Assembly: GCA_031290195.1 (NCBI GenBank)
Contig: JAITOA010000014.1
Location: 1-37,058 of the forward strand
Reading direction: 5' to 3'
Length of the DNA: 37,058 nt
Source of the DNA: Puniceicoccales bacterium
Lineage (GTDB): Bacteria > Verrucomicrobiota > Verrucomicrobiia > Opitutales > JAIRLM01
In this document: one piece after another, positions 8,142-17,053 of the stretch
How the letters are laid out: each line of letters starts with the position of its first letter
Numbering within the stretch: the stretch's first letter is position 1
Translations under genes and position numbers: made by a program
Notes under the pieces: generated by a model
The model's database searches: none
What the model was told of the DNA's origin: nothing
Seen by the model: only the letters and a program-made list of their open reading frames with translations

Positions 8142-10103
8142 GTGACTGTTTCTTCTCCGACCGGTGGAACTGCCGGATGCACTGGCACCTACGCTTCTTC
8201 TCCCCGCCCTGTTATTCCGGAGCAGGAAATCATCTCTTCAATCCAATCCACGACTACTCCGAGGGATCTACGCATTCTCATTTGCGCGTTTGTCCGTGCC
8301 CACAAAGACAACTTTACCGTCTACGGAAAACCAGCGGCGCCTCAACTCGAATCTGAGCTGCGGACTCTTCTAGGTGAAAACCTGCAAAGGAATGGAAATA
8401 ACGTGCCTCGGTCCATCCAAGGAGCAAATCAAGAGGCAAAAATAAATGCGTTTATCGACGCCTTGAAAAGCAATGCGGATGCAATTGATTCGAAATGCGA
8501 GATAGATTTTGCGAATGACATTAGGTACTCCATTCCGACGGATATCGCAGATCTCCTTGACGGCATTCCCAACCAACTGCTTGGCAACTACTTTATTTTC
8601 GACAAGTTTTTCCCTGAGTCGCCACCGCCACCGCCACCGCAATCTAACATTCGAAATTTTTACGAAAGGGTACATGGTTTCATTACTAATAATGGAGAAG
8701 TAAGAGTAGATGAAATTGGGCACACCATGTTTATTCTTGCTAATGATATAAAAAAAGAGCAAAATGACGATCTGCGGCTGGAAAAAAAAGCTCTTCTGGG
8801 TAGACTGAAGATTCTCCATGGTAATCGTGATTTGCAAATGCAACTTTGTTTCATAAAAGCCCCCATTCCCGAGGCGATATCTAGGTTGGGTTCATTTCGA
8901 GAAGCGACGGCAATCGCTGGGAGGGACCTGGAAAATGCTGAGCTAAGACGCATAGCCCTTCAGGCTTGGATTTATCCGGTCCGCCAGGGTCCCGTCAGTT
9001 CCTGCTTCGCTACGGCGCCATTAAATAATGCGCAAATGAATAATCCCGCTCGCATGTTGATACTTATCATTGAAATACTCGCAAGCGGCAGCATGGAAAG
9101 ACAAACGAAGGAGCACGCAAAAATAAAAATTGCCGTTAATAGCTATGAACAACCTCAGCCAAATCAACAACCGTTTAAAGGCGTGCAAGATGCGCTGGTC
9201 CGCACGATTGCAGATGCTTCACATCTGATGGGTTACAGAGACCTGAATCCTAGCAGCTTCAGTAGTCGCTCCCCCGTAGAAAACTTAAATAAAGCCATGA
9301 CAAAGGTGAATGCTTGTTTGAGCAATACGGAAGGAAGCTATTCTCCATTTCCAACGATTATATGGACGCCACCGGCCTATGATTTCAATGCGCAGGAATA
9401 CTGTCCAAATAATAGTCGGGCAAATGGGGATCACGGAGCATGGATTGCCCATTATAGCATTGACGGAAATCCTTCAGTTCCAATGACTGATTTTTCTGGG
9501 ATTGATGCGATTCACGAGCAATTGAAGGGCCTTTACAATGCATGCAATCTAAAGACAGTAAGACAACAAATTACAAAGGCGATTGGGTGTATCACAAAAA
9601 TCAGACAAATGTATGGTGGGGCAGAAACCTCTTCGCGCAAACGGGTCCATGTACAGGGAGGTGGACGGGCAAACGGTTCAATGAAAGCCATGGGCGGCGA
9701 TATGGCGATTTATAGCCCTTTAAAGAATAGGTACACTACTGCAGATGGGGTTTTCCGCCACTGGTTTCCCGCCATGGCAAACGCCGCCAAGAATAAAATG
9801 ACGAGAGTTCTCGTTCACGGAATAGATCATATCTACAACCTAGTTCTAGATATGTCCCAAGCGCTTATGAATAAATTGAACCATTCCGATCCGGACGCTG
9901 TTCTTAATTACATAAAGAAGGGTAATGAAATATTATTCATCGATTCAAACGGGGAGGGATTGCGCGGAATTGGCATTCGCTATTCTCCGGATGCGGACAA
10001 TTACATATTGTTCGCACAAACGGATCGTGGCACAAAAACAGACATCGACCCTTCCGATGAAAACTGGGAATGTCTTTTTAAAGATCTTTATGCGGTCGAA
10101 TAA
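8142..10103 (+). CDS. Putative papain-like protease, copy A
   Basis: The 653-residue product is the first of a tandem pair. Near the middle is VRQGPVSSCFATAPLN: Gln282 lies six residues before Cys288, the same spacing as the oxyanion Gln and nucleophile Cys in papain-fold proteases. Candidate partners follow in order: His563 in DHIYNLVLDMS, and Asn603 in LFIDSNGEGLRGIGIRY, which resembles the NSWG...GY segment of that fold. All are conserved in copy B, although copy B has one extra residue between Gln and Cys. An N-terminal Ser/Thr/Gly-rich segment is followed by a mainly helical region and a short Pro run near residue 165. The GTG start is set by an in-frame stop 13 bases upstream; there is no Shine-Dalgarno. 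No signal peptide is seen. The protease assignment is from motif pattern only. Confidence 0.6.
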   Translation: MTVSSPTGGTAGCTGTYASSPRPVIPEQEIISSIQSTTTPRDLRILICAFVRAHKDNFTVYGKPAAPQLESELRTLLGENLQRNGNNVPRSIQGANQEAKINAFIDALKSNADAIDSKCEIDFANDIRYSIPTDIADLLDGIPNQLLGNYFIFDKFFPESPPPPPPQSNIRNFYERVHGFITNNGEVRVDEIGHTMFILANDIKKEQNDDLRLEKKALLGRLKILHGNRDLQMQLCFIKAPIPEAISRLGSFREATAIAGRDLENAELRRIALQAWIYPVRQGPVSSCFATAPLNNAQMNNPARMLILIIEILASGSMERQTKEHAKIKIAVNSYEQPQPNQQPFKGVQDALVRTIADASHLMGYRDLNPSSFSSRSPVENLNKAMTKVNACLSNTEGSYSPFPTIIWTPPAYDFNAQEYCPNNSRANGDHGAWIAHYSIDGNPSVPMTDFSGIDAIHEQLKGLYNACNLKTVRQQITKAIGCITKIRQMYGGAETSSRKRVHVQGGGRANGSMKAMGGDMAIYSPLKNRYTTADGVFRHWFPAMANAAKNKMTRVLVHGIDHIYNLVLDMSQALMNKLNHSDPDAVLNYIKKGNEILFIDSNGEGLRGIGIRYSPDADNYILFAQTDRGTKTDIDPSDENWECLFKDLYAVE

Positions 10104-10508
10104 AAAAGATAAAAAACTAACGGAATGAGCGATTTTAATCGCCTCGATGTGGTCCTGCCCCGCTGCGCATCTTCTCCAGGAGACGGCGAGGGTTTTATTT
10201 TTTTGTTGCCTTTTTGCCGCCGCTGCAGTGACCCTGTCAATGTTTTTTTATCCCCGCCCCGGCTTGCCGGGGCGGAAAGTTTGAAATCCATCATTTTTCG
10301 ACCATTTTCGCCGGCCGTTGGCGAATTTGTGTCCTCCGGGAGGAGGGCAGCGACATGTGCCATGTTTGTAATTCGCACAACTGCTAATGTTTGAGCCGGC
10401 TCCAACGGGGATTTTTGGGATGATTCCCGGGAATCGCAGTTCCTCCTTTTTTACCAAAAAAGCAAAAACATTTTACGTTGATTGGAAAAAGTATAAAATG
10501 TAAATTCT
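10104..10508 (+). promoter_or_regulatory. Inter-copy spacer: tail A plus leader B
   Basis: This gene-free stretch holds the tail of unit A (terminator-like hairpin) and the leader of unit B. The leader repeats the hairpin CCGCCCCGG-CTTG-CCGGGGCGG (10254-10275) and the conserved block before the gene. Its promoter is TTTTAC (10471-10476), 15 bp, TATAAA (10492-10497). Compared with leader A, the spacer of this promoter is one base shorter, which may change its strength. Confidence 0.5.
10165..10204 (+). terminator. Probable terminator of copy A
   Basis: A hairpin around CTTCTCCAGGAGA, with flanking CGC/GCG pairing, is followed by GGGTTTTATTTTTTT. It lies about 60 bp after the stop codon. The same structure is kept at 12574-12612 after copy B. 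Confidence 0.4.
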
Positions 10509-12512
10509 GTGAATGTTTCTTCTCCGACCGGTAGAATCGACGGACGCACTGGCACCTACGCTTCTTCTTCCGGTCCTGTGATTCCGGAGCAGGAGATCAT
10601 CTCTTCAATCCAATCCACGACTACTCCGAGGAATCTACGCATTCTCATTTGCGCGTTCGTCCATGCCCATAAAAACAACCTTACCTTCTACGGAAGACAG
10701 GCGACGCCTCAACTCGAATCTGAGCTGCGAGTTTTCCTACGTCAAAACCTTCAAAGGAATAGATTCAAACTGCCCAAGTCCATCGCAGGATTAGGGCAAG
10801 ATAAGGGAATAGATGCGTTTATCGACGCCTTGAAAAGCAATGCGGATGCAATTGATTCGAAATGCGAGATAGATTTTGCAAATGACATTAGGTGCTCTAT
10901 CCCGCCGAATATCTCAGATCTCCTGGACGGCATTCCTAACCAACTGATAGGCGACTACTTTATTTCCGACAGGCTTTTTCCTGCGCTGCCGCCGCCGCCG
11001 CCACCGCAATCCCACATGCAAAATATTTACGAAATGGTGAATGGTTTTGTTACTGAAAGTGGCGAAATAAACGTAAATGAAATTGGGCACACCATGTTTA
11101 TTCTTGCTAATGATATAAAAAATGAGAAAAATGACGATCTGCGGCTGGAAAAAAAAGCTCTTCTGGGTAGACTGAAGATTCTCCATGGTAATCGTGATTT
11201 GCAAATGCAACTTTGTCTCATAAAAGCTCCCATTCCAGATGCGATATCTAGGTTGGGTTCATTTCGAGAAGCGACAGCAAGCACGGAAAATGGCCTGACA
11301 AATGCTTGGCTAAGACGCATAGCCCTGCAGGCTTGGATTTATCCGGTCCGCCAGGAAGATTCAGTTGGTTCCTGCTTCGCTACGGCGCCATTAAATAATT
11401 TGCAAATGAATAATCCCGTTCGCATGCTTACACTTATCATTGAAATACTCGCAAGCGGTAGCTTGGAAAGACAAACGAAGGGGCGCGCAAAAGTAAAAAT
11501 TGCCGCTAATGGCTATGAACAGCCTCAGCCAAATCAACCGCCATTTAAAAGTCTGCAATATGCGATTGTCCGCACGGTTGCGGATGCCTCACATCTGATG
11601 GGTCATAGAAACCTTCATTCTAGCAGTTTTGCTAGCGGTCCCATCGTAAAAAACTTAAATAAAGCCATGGCAAAGGTGAATGCTCATTTGAGCGGTACGG
11701 GAGGAAGCCATTCTCCATTGCCAACGGTTACATGGACACCACCGACCTATGATTCCAATGTGCAGATTTGGAGAAGTGAATGCAACGGAACATGGATTGC
11801 CCACTATAGCATTGGAGGGAGTCCTTCAATTCCAATGACTGATTTTTCTGAAATTGATGCGCTTTACAATCAATTGAATGGCCATTACAAGGCATGTAAT
11901 CGAATACTAACAAAATACTATATTGCAAAAGCAATGAGGTATATCACAAAAATCAGACAAATGTATGACGAGACAGAAGCCACTTCGCCAGAACGAGTCC
12001 GCTTAACTGAAGGTGGATGGATAAGGGGTCCAATGCAAGCCATAGGCTGCTGTGATGTGTCGATTAAAATGCATGATGAGACAGAAATCACCGCGCGCAA
12101 ACTAATTCTCTCAGATGGCGATAATGTCCTTGCTAGGAGTTATACTACTGCAGATGGAGTTTTTCGCCACTGGTTTCCCGCCATGGTGAGTGCCGCTAAG
12201 AATAAATTAACGAGAGCCCTCGCTGGCAGTAGTCGACATGTCTACAACCTAGTTCTAGACATGTCCAAAGCGCTTATGGATAAATTAACCCCCCCCGATT
12301 TGGACGCTATTCTAAGTTACATAAGAAAAGGCAATGAAATATTATTCATCGATCCAAATTGGGAAGGCTGTCGCGGAATTGGCATTCGCTATTCTGAGGA
12401 GACAAAGAGGTACATATTATTCGAACAAATCGATGAAGGCACGAAAACAGACATTGCCCCTTCCGATAAAAATTGGAAATGGCTTTTTAAAGATCTTTAT
12501 GCGGTCGAATAA
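10509..12512 (+). CDS. Putative papain-like protease, copy B
   Basis: The 667-residue paralogue of the preceding gene is similar along its whole length. The candidate catalytic segment reads VRQEDSVGSCFATA, with Cys289 and one residue more between Gln and Cys than in copy A. Candidate His577 (SRHVYNLVLDMS) and Asn617 (LFIDPNWEGCRGIGIRY) are retained; the PNW form is closer to the papain-fold NSW motif than copy A. The main differences are in the region around residues 400-540, where copy B carries an extra segment with a repeated HDETE/YDETE motif. The start is the conserved GTG. Retention of an intact frame and of the motif in both copies suggests both are functional. Confidence 0.6.
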   Translation: MNVSSPTGRIDGRTGTYASSSGPVIPEQEIISSIQSTTTPRNLRILICAFVHAHKNNLTFYGRQATPQLESELRVFLRQNLQRNRFKLPKSIAGLGQDKGIDAFIDALKSNADAIDSKCEIDFANDIRCSIPPNISDLLDGIPNQLIGDYFISDRLFPALPPPPPPQSHMQNIYEMVNGFVTESGEINVNEIGHTMFILANDIKNEKNDDLRLEKKALLGRLKILHGNRDLQMQLCLIKAPIPDAISRLGSFREATASTENGLTNAWLRRIALQAWIYPVRQEDSVGSCFATAPLNNLQMNNPVRMLTLIIEILASGSLERQTKGRAKVKIAANGYEQPQPNQPPFKSLQYAIVRTVADASHLMGHRNLHSSSFASGPIVKNLNKAMAKVNAHLSGTGGSHSPLPTVTWTPPTYDSNVQIWRSECNGTWIAHYSIGGSPSIPMTDFSEIDALYNQLNGHYKACNRILTKYYIAKAMRYITKIRQMYDETEATSPERVRLTEGGWIRGPMQAIGCCDVSIKMHDETEITARKLILSDGDNVLARSYTTADGVFRHWFPAMVSAAKNKLTRALAGSSRHVYNLVLDMSKALMDKLTPPDLDAILSYIRKGNEILFIDPNWEGCRGIGIRYSEETKRYILFEQIDEGTKTDIAPSDKNWKWLFKDLYAVE

Positions 12513-12573
12513 AAAAGATAAAAAACTAACGGAATGAGCGATTTTAATCGTCTCGAGGTGGTCCTAACCCGCT

Positions 12574-12612
12574 GCGCATCTTCTCCAGGAGACGGCGAGG
12601 GTTTCATTTTTT
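12574..12612 (+). terminator. Probable terminator of copy B
   Basis: The hairpin around CTTCTCCAGGAGA is followed by GGGTTTCATTTTTTG. It is the counterpart of 10165-10204. Confidence 0.4.
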
Positions 12613-12695
12613 GTTGCTTCATTGGAAAAAATAACTAAGAATATGACCAATTGCGGCCGATCATGGGGTTGACGCAGGGGAAATGAGGGAGGGAA

Positions 12696-13118
12696 ATGGA
12701 TAATCTTTGGATAGCAAAGGTAGGAGGTTGTGACGTCATTCCAGACTTTGACAATCCGGAGCAGGTTTGGGTAAAAAATAGTAAGGGATTGCGGGAGGGG
12801 CCGTACACGGCTGCAACCCTCGTGGAGCGTTTGCCGTCTCTCTGCAAACCCAAAAATCTCTGGAAATGGGCGATGATTGTAAATCACCTAATGTATTCCG
12901 GAGTGTTTTCGCCTCTGCTGTCCGACGAGGAGATTTGTGAATATAGGAAAGAGAGTGGTTTTGACGCTAAAAGGCTCGAACCCATTAGGCCTCCCCACTG
13001 CGAAGAAGGAAAATTTATTTTTTTCGCGACGGCATACCTACTTCGCGATGAACCCTATGAAATTACCGGACCGTTCCCGCCAACTTCCAACGAAGAATAC
13101 GCGGCGAAGCCGCTCTAG
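12696..13118 (+). CDS. Small unknown protein
   Basis: The product is 140 residues with no family I recognise. The ATG has a strong Shine-Dalgarno (GAGGGAGGGAA directly upstream), which supports both the gene and the start. The sequence is soluble-looking, with Trp-containing stretches (WIAKVGGCDVIPDF, LWKWAMIVNHLMYSG) and a Pro-rich end. It follows the tandem protease-like pair by ~180 bp. It converges with the dCMP deaminase gene, with 35 bp between the stops. Confidence 0.6.
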   Translation: MDNLWIAKVGGCDVIPDFDNPEQVWVKNSKGLREGPYTAATLVERLPSLCKPKNLWKWAMIVNHLMYSGVFSPLLSDEEICEYRKESGFDAKRLEPIRPPHCEEGKFIFFATAYLLRDEPYEITGPFPPTSNEEYAAKPL

Positions 13119-13153
13119 GAGACGCGCCGAATCTGGGAAAATGGTCCCGGGGT

Positions 13154-13609
13154 TTAGGGAAGGTTTCTGAATCCCGGGGAAATTTCCACGGCCACCCGGG
13201 CGCTTTGGAAAAATTCCCCCACGAACGGGTCATTGTTGTAGTCCTCCAGGTAATGTACCCGCCGAATCCCCGCGGCGATGAGCAGCTTGGCGCAGTGGAT
13301 GCAGGGATAATGGGTGACATAGGCGGTGGCTCCGGCGACGGAAACGCCGCGCTTTGCCGCGTCGGCGATGGCGTTTTGCTCCGCGTGGACGGTGGCCATT
13401 TCATGGCCGTCCCGCAGGTAGGAGTCGTGGGGTAATCCCGGGAGAAATCCGTTGTACCCAGAGGCGATGAGACGGTTGCCATGTTCCCCCTCCGTCACCA
13501 AAACGCAGCCCACGCGGCGCCGCCCACAGGGAGAGCGGGCGGCGGCGAGGAGCGCCATGGCGGAAAAATATTCCTCCCAGGTGGGTCGGTCGGCCAGGGT
13601 GTCCAGCAT
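13154..13609 (-). CDS. dCMP deaminase (ComEB-like)
   Basis: This zinc enzyme converts dCMP to dUMP, feeding thymidylate synthesis. The signature zinc ligands are clear: HAEQNAI with His75 and Glu77, and PCIHC with Cys103 and Cys106. The opening RPTWEEYFSAMALLAAARS is the usual start of the family. I chose the ATG at 13609 (151 residues, the family's usual size), which has GGGAG two bases upstream. The frame continues open to an ATG at 13777 (207 residues), but that extra segment looks unlike the family and has no ribosome site. It lies downstream of prmC on the same strand and is probably co-transcribed. Confidence 0.85.
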   Translation of the reverse strand: MLDTLADRPTWEEYFSAMALLAAARSPCGRRRVGCVLVTEGEHGNRLIASGYNGFLPGLPHDSYLRDGHEMATVHAEQNAIADAAKRGVSVAGATAYVTHYPCIHCAKLLIAAGIRRVHYLEDYNNDPFVGEFFQSARVAVEISPGFRNLP

Positions 13610-13789
13610 ATCTCCCAGCGCACCCAATGGAAAACTTTTGCCCGCCCCACCCACGCTCCCAGGGGCTAGCGAATTCCACGGCAAAAACAAGTTCGTTTTT
13701 CTCCCAGGGAACCGGCGAACGACCCGCCGGCGGGCATCTTCGCCGCCGGGAAAGGGGGCCTTTCCGATGGCGGACATTTGTCGGCAAGT

Positions 13790-14656
13790 TTAATCGCCGT
13801 CCCGACGGGCGAAGAGAAATCTTTCTCGTCCGGCCAGGTCCCGCAGAATTTTCACCCGGGTCAGTCCTCGGGATTCGGCAAATTTTTTCAATTTTTCCCC
13901 CTGTTCGACTCCCATTTCCAGGGCGAGGGTTCCGGAAGGTTGGAGAAATTTTTCGGCGGCTCCGATGATTTTTTCCAGGCAGGCGGTCCCGTCCCTCCCC
14001 CCGCCGACTAGGGCCAGACGCGGTTCGTGGCGACGAACTTCCGGCTCCGCCGCCGCCCATTCCTCCTCCGTTAGGTAGGGTGGGTTGGAGACGATGAGAT
14101 CCCAGCGGCCGGCCAGGGAATCGAACCAGTCGGAGAGGACAAAATTTACGCGACTTCCAAGGCCGCAGGCGCCGGCATTTTTCCTGGCCACGGCGAGGGC
14201 AGCCCCATCGCAGTCGCAGGCGGCCAAAATGGCCTCTGGAAATGCCTTTCCGAGGGCCAGAATGCAGGCACCGGAGCCGGTTCCGAGGTCCAAAATGGTC
14301 CTCGGAGGACGCGGAGCCGGGGATGTCGCGAGAAGATAAATCAACTCCTCCGTTTCCGGCCGGGGAATGAGCACGGAATCGTCGACGGCCAATGTCAGGT
14401 CACCGAAGGGCGCCGTTCCAAGAACATGCTGCAGCGGTATCCGCTCCGCTCTTTTTTCCAGCAGGCCATGCCAACGGCGCCGCTGTTCGCCGGAAAGCGG
14501 GTCATCCAGGTGCAGGGCCAACTCCCCGCGGCGGCGCCGCAGCACCGCCGCCATCAGCCACTCCGCATCCGTTCCCGGAGTTTCCACTCCCGCGGCGGCG
14601 AGGAACTCCTTCCCTCCGGCCAAAAATCGACCAACGGAACCCACGGAATCTGCCAT
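13790..14656 (-). CDS. prmC: Release factor glutamine methyltransferase
   Basis: PrmC methylates the GGQ glutamine of peptide-chain release factors RF1 and RF2. The protein has the N-terminal helical domain (RAERIPLQHVLGTAPFGDL) and the SAM-binding loop LDLGTGSGACILAL. It also has the catalytic NPPY (residues 191-194) and upstream IPRPETEEL, all hallmark motifs. From the ATG at 14656 it is 288 residues, the normal size. The frame is open upstream to 14734, but the extra 26 residues are hydrophobic and atypical, and would run into the promoter region of the divergent phage cassette. No clear Shine-Dalgarno is seen. Confidence 0.9.
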   Translation of the reverse strand: MADSVGSVGRFLAGGKEFLAAAGVETPGTDAEWLMAAVLRRRRGELALHLDDPLSGEQRRRWHGLLEKRAERIPLQHVLGTAPFGDLTLAVDDSVLIPRPETEELIYLLATSPAPRPPRTILDLGTGSGACILALGKAFPEAILAACDCDGAALAVARKNAGACGLGSRVNFVLSDWFDSLAGRWDLIVSNPPYLTEEEWAAAEPEVRRHEPRLALVGGGRDGTACLEKIIGAAEKFLQPSGTLALEMGVEQGEKLKKFAESRGLTRVKILRDLAGRERFLFARRDGD

Positions 14657-14757
14657 AAGTAGAATGCCGTAAAAAAGCAATAAAATTACCCATTTCCCTG
14701 TAAAATTTTCAACCAACAAAGTTGAACAAACCATGCAAACGAGTTGATGCTGAGCAC

Positions 14758-14785
14758 TTTGCCGAAAAAGATTCTGTGCTATACT
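14758..14785 (+). promoter_or_regulatory. Promoter of the phage structural cassette
   Basis: TTTGCC (14758-14763), 16 bp, TATACT (14780-14785), with an extended -10 TG at 14777-14778. It faces the portal gene, so the frame that opens at 14744 cannot be the true start and the ATG at 14873 is more likely. It overlaps nothing coding if prmC starts at 14656. Confidence 0.5.
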
Positions 14786-14872
14786 GGGCCCGTATTCACT
14801 GGCAATGATGAAGTCAGTTGGCAGCGGACAGCGGGGGCACTACCTCGGCGGATGCACCGAAGTGATAAAAAA

Positions 14873-16126
14873 ATGAAAACTATATCAAGCATCCCACATC
14901 TCCGAAAAAATCAGAGTTTGCGGCAGGTTTTCAATCCCATACGCAGCCTGACTCCGGAGACCCTAACGCGACATCTGGATGCCTTCCATGCGGGGAATTT
15001 GCGTGGGGCCGTCCTACTCTGGGAAGCCATAGAGCGAAGGGATGATGTGCTGCAGGGAGTTGTATCGAAGAGAAAAAAATCCATTTCCCGCCTGCAATGG
15101 GACATTCTCACCGTCGACGCAAGCGATGAGGCCATCGCCCAGCAGGAAGCGCTCCGTTTTTTCTACAATTCCCTGTGCTGCGTCAACGCGGTGGATTCCA
15201 ATGAGAGGGGTGGATTTAGCCTTCTTGTGAAGCAGATGATGGACGCCGTTGGAAAAAAATATGCGGTCCATGAAATTGTCTATAAAATCCACGACAATCT
15301 CCGCCTCGGGGAAGGTTGCAATGCACTGGTTTCCGCAGAGTTTCGCTTCGTTCCCCTGGAATTTTTTGAGAACCGTACGGGCCGGCTGCGCTTTCTCGTC
15401 GACGACGGGGACCGGGATGGGGTGGCACTGGAAGAAGGAGCCTGGCTCACCACGGTGGGGGACGGACTCATGGAGGCCTGTTCCATCGCCTATCTCTTCA
15501 AACATCTTCCCCTGAGGGATTGGCTTATCTACTGCGAACGCAACGGAATGCCCGGCGTCAAGGGGGTCACGGACGCGATGCCGGGGACGCCCCAGTGGGA
15601 GGTGGCCCTGCGGGCGGTGGAGGCCTTCGGCGCAGAATTTAGCGCGCTGATGACGGCGGGCTGTGACCTGCAGGCCATCGACCTGAGTTCCCGGGGCATC
15701 CTCCCCTACCCCGCCCTCATCGACCGCATGGACCGGGCCATGGTCGCCCTCTGGTGCGGCTCGGACCTGGCCACCTTTTCCCGGGCCAGCGGCGTCGGAG
15801 CGTCCCTGCAGGCGGACGAGCGCGTGCTGCTACAGGCCGACGACGCCGCGATGGTCTCCGAAACCCTCAATGCCCAGGTGGACCGCTATGTCCTCGGTCA
15901 CCTCTTTGGCAGCGAACCCATCCGGGCCTACCTGCGCATCCGGCCCATCCAGCAGCGAGACGTGCTCCGGGAGCTGGAAATCTGCGAAAGACTCATCCGC
16001 CTCGGCGTGGAAATTTCGAAGCAGGATCTGCGGGAACGCTTTGGAGTGGGGCTGAAGCACTGCAGCTGCGAGCTTTCCTGCTCCGCTGCGGAGGAGTCCG
16101 TGGACCGGGAAAGGAGCGAAAAATAG
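14873..16126 (+). CDS. Phage portal protein (DUF935, Mu gp29-like)
   Basis: Portal proteins form the ring at one capsid vertex through which DNA enters and leaves. The family features are visible: LTPETLTRHLDAFHAGNLRG near the start, RDDVLQGVVSKRKKSISRLQWDI, and a C-terminal RPIQQRDVLRELEICERLIRLG-type helix region. From the ATG at 14873 it is 417 residues, shorter than Mu gp29 (about 510), mainly at the C-terminus. The upstream frame to 14744 crosses the promoter and was not used. It is 3 bp from the next gene. No terminase gene precedes it, which is unusual for a phage head module. Confidence 0.85.
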   Translation: MKTISSIPHLRKNQSLRQVFNPIRSLTPETLTRHLDAFHAGNLRGAVLLWEAIERRDDVLQGVVSKRKKSISRLQWDILTVDASDEAIAQQEALRFFYNSLCCVNAVDSNERGGFSLLVKQMMDAVGKKYAVHEIVYKIHDNLRLGEGCNALVSAEFRFVPLEFFENRTGRLRFLVDDGDRDGVALEEGAWLTTVGDGLMEACSIAYLFKHLPLRDWLIYCERNGMPGVKGVTDAMPGTPQWEVALRAVEAFGAEFSALMTAGCDLQAIDLSSRGILPYPALIDRMDRAMVALWCGSDLATFSRASGVGASLQADERVLLQADDAAMVSETLNAQVDRYVLGHLFGSEPIRAYLRIRPIQQRDVLRELEICERLIRLGVEISKQDLRERFGVGLKHCSCELSCSAAEESVDRERSEK

Positions 16127-16129
16127 AAA

Positions 16130-17011
16130 ATGGACAGGGAAAATTTTTGCGAAATTTCGATGGCCGACGGGGGAAGATTCCGAACCCGCACCGTGGACAG
16201 TTGGTTGAAATTGGTGGACTACGGGGAGCACCCACACCGCCTCGGCCTGCAGGTCGTTACGAAGGAATCCGCGGAAAAAATGGCCAGGACGTTCCACTCG
16301 CTCATGCGGCGCCTCGCCAGGAAATTCCGCGGCGTTCCCGTCTACATCGGACATCCGGATGACATGAATTTCCGCGGCCAGGCCGGCCACGGCGACACCA
16401 AAGCCTACGGCTGGGTCCAGTCCCTCGAGGCCCGGGACGACGGTCTCTGGGTGTGCATTCGCTGGTCCCGGAAAGGACTGGAAATTCTGGAAAATGCCCA
16501 CTTTAAATTTCTTTCGCCGCGCTGGGAAATGCAGTCCCTCGGAGACGGCCACTTCGCGCCGAAGGCCCTGCTTTCCGTTGGTCTGACAAACTATCCCAAC
16601 ATCGCCGTGGAAACCATCGTTCCTCCGGAAATCGGAGACCTCTCCCCGCTGGCAAACGGAGAGTATTGCACCGCGGCCGGCTGTGCCGGCCCCGGGGAGG
16701 GGGAGCGAAGGGATGCGGCGGCGGCGGAAGAAAATCATTCAAAGCCAGAGATCCGCCTCCGCTTCCCCATCCTGGCAAATGTCTACTCCATCCCGGGAAT
16801 TTTCGACCGGCGCATCGTTTTCTCCGGCAATCTGGTGGGCCGCCGGATTGGCCAGGTTCTCCGGAGGAAAAAACAGGAACAGCGGCTCCTCACCCTCGTC
16901 GGAGAACGGATGGTGAGTGCCAACGAGACTTTTTCCGCTGCGTGGCAAAGCATCAAGGGCATCTATCCGACCCTGTTCGAACCAATGACATTTTCCCACC
17001 CGGAGGGCTGA
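16130..17011 (+). CDS. Mu I-like prohead protease/scaffold
   Basis: This is probably the head maturation protease. Characteristic stretches are VPVYIGHPDD, AYGWVQSLEARDDGLWV, FKFLSPRWEM and VGLTNYPNIAVETI, in the order seen in Mu protein I. In such phages the C-terminal part serves as the scaffold. Here the C-terminal half is short: after an acidic linker (residues ~185-205), the last ~90 residues look unlike a long helical scaffold. The protein is 293 residues against ~360 in Mu. It lies between portal and decoration genes with normal spacing. Confidence 0.75.
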   Translation: MDRENFCEISMADGGRFRTRTVDSWLKLVDYGEHPHRLGLQVVTKESAEKMARTFHSLMRRLARKFRGVPVYIGHPDDMNFRGQAGHGDTKAYGWVQSLEARDDGLWVCIRWSRKGLEILENAHFKFLSPRWEMQSLGDGHFAPKALLSVGLTNYPNIAVETIVPPEIGDLSPLANGEYCTAAGCAGPGEGERRDAAAAEENHSKPEIRLRFPILANVYSIPGIFDRRIVFSGNLVGRRIGQVLRRKKQEQRLLTLVGERMVSANETFSAAWQSIKGIYPTLFEPMTFSHPEG

Positions 17012-17053
17012 GGCCGGTGGACGGCCGACCACCCGGGACGAACTTCAACGAGG

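Larger units (their letters stand above)
7847..10213 (+). repeat. Tandem duplication unit A
   Basis: This is the first unit of a head-to-tail duplication of about 2.37 kb. It begins at TTGCCGCCGC just upstream of dnaN. It contains a ~290-bp non-coding leader, the 653-residue protein gene and a ~110-bp terminator-like tail. Unit B begins with the same bases at 10214. Leader and tail are more alike between units than the middle of the coding region. Confidence 0.85.
10214..12617 (+). repeat. Tandem duplication unit B
   Basis: This is the second head-to-tail unit, with the same leader, coding region and tail as unit A. The last matching bases are the T-rich TTTTTTGTTGC after the terminator-like hairpin near 12612. 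Small in-frame indels in the coding region make its protein 14 residues longer. Confidence 0.85.

Noticed and set aside
13610-13777. N-terminal extension of dCMP deaminase
   Set aside because: The extra 56 residues are Arg/Gly/Pro-rich, unlike the family, and the inner ATG has a Shine-Dalgarno while the outer one has none.
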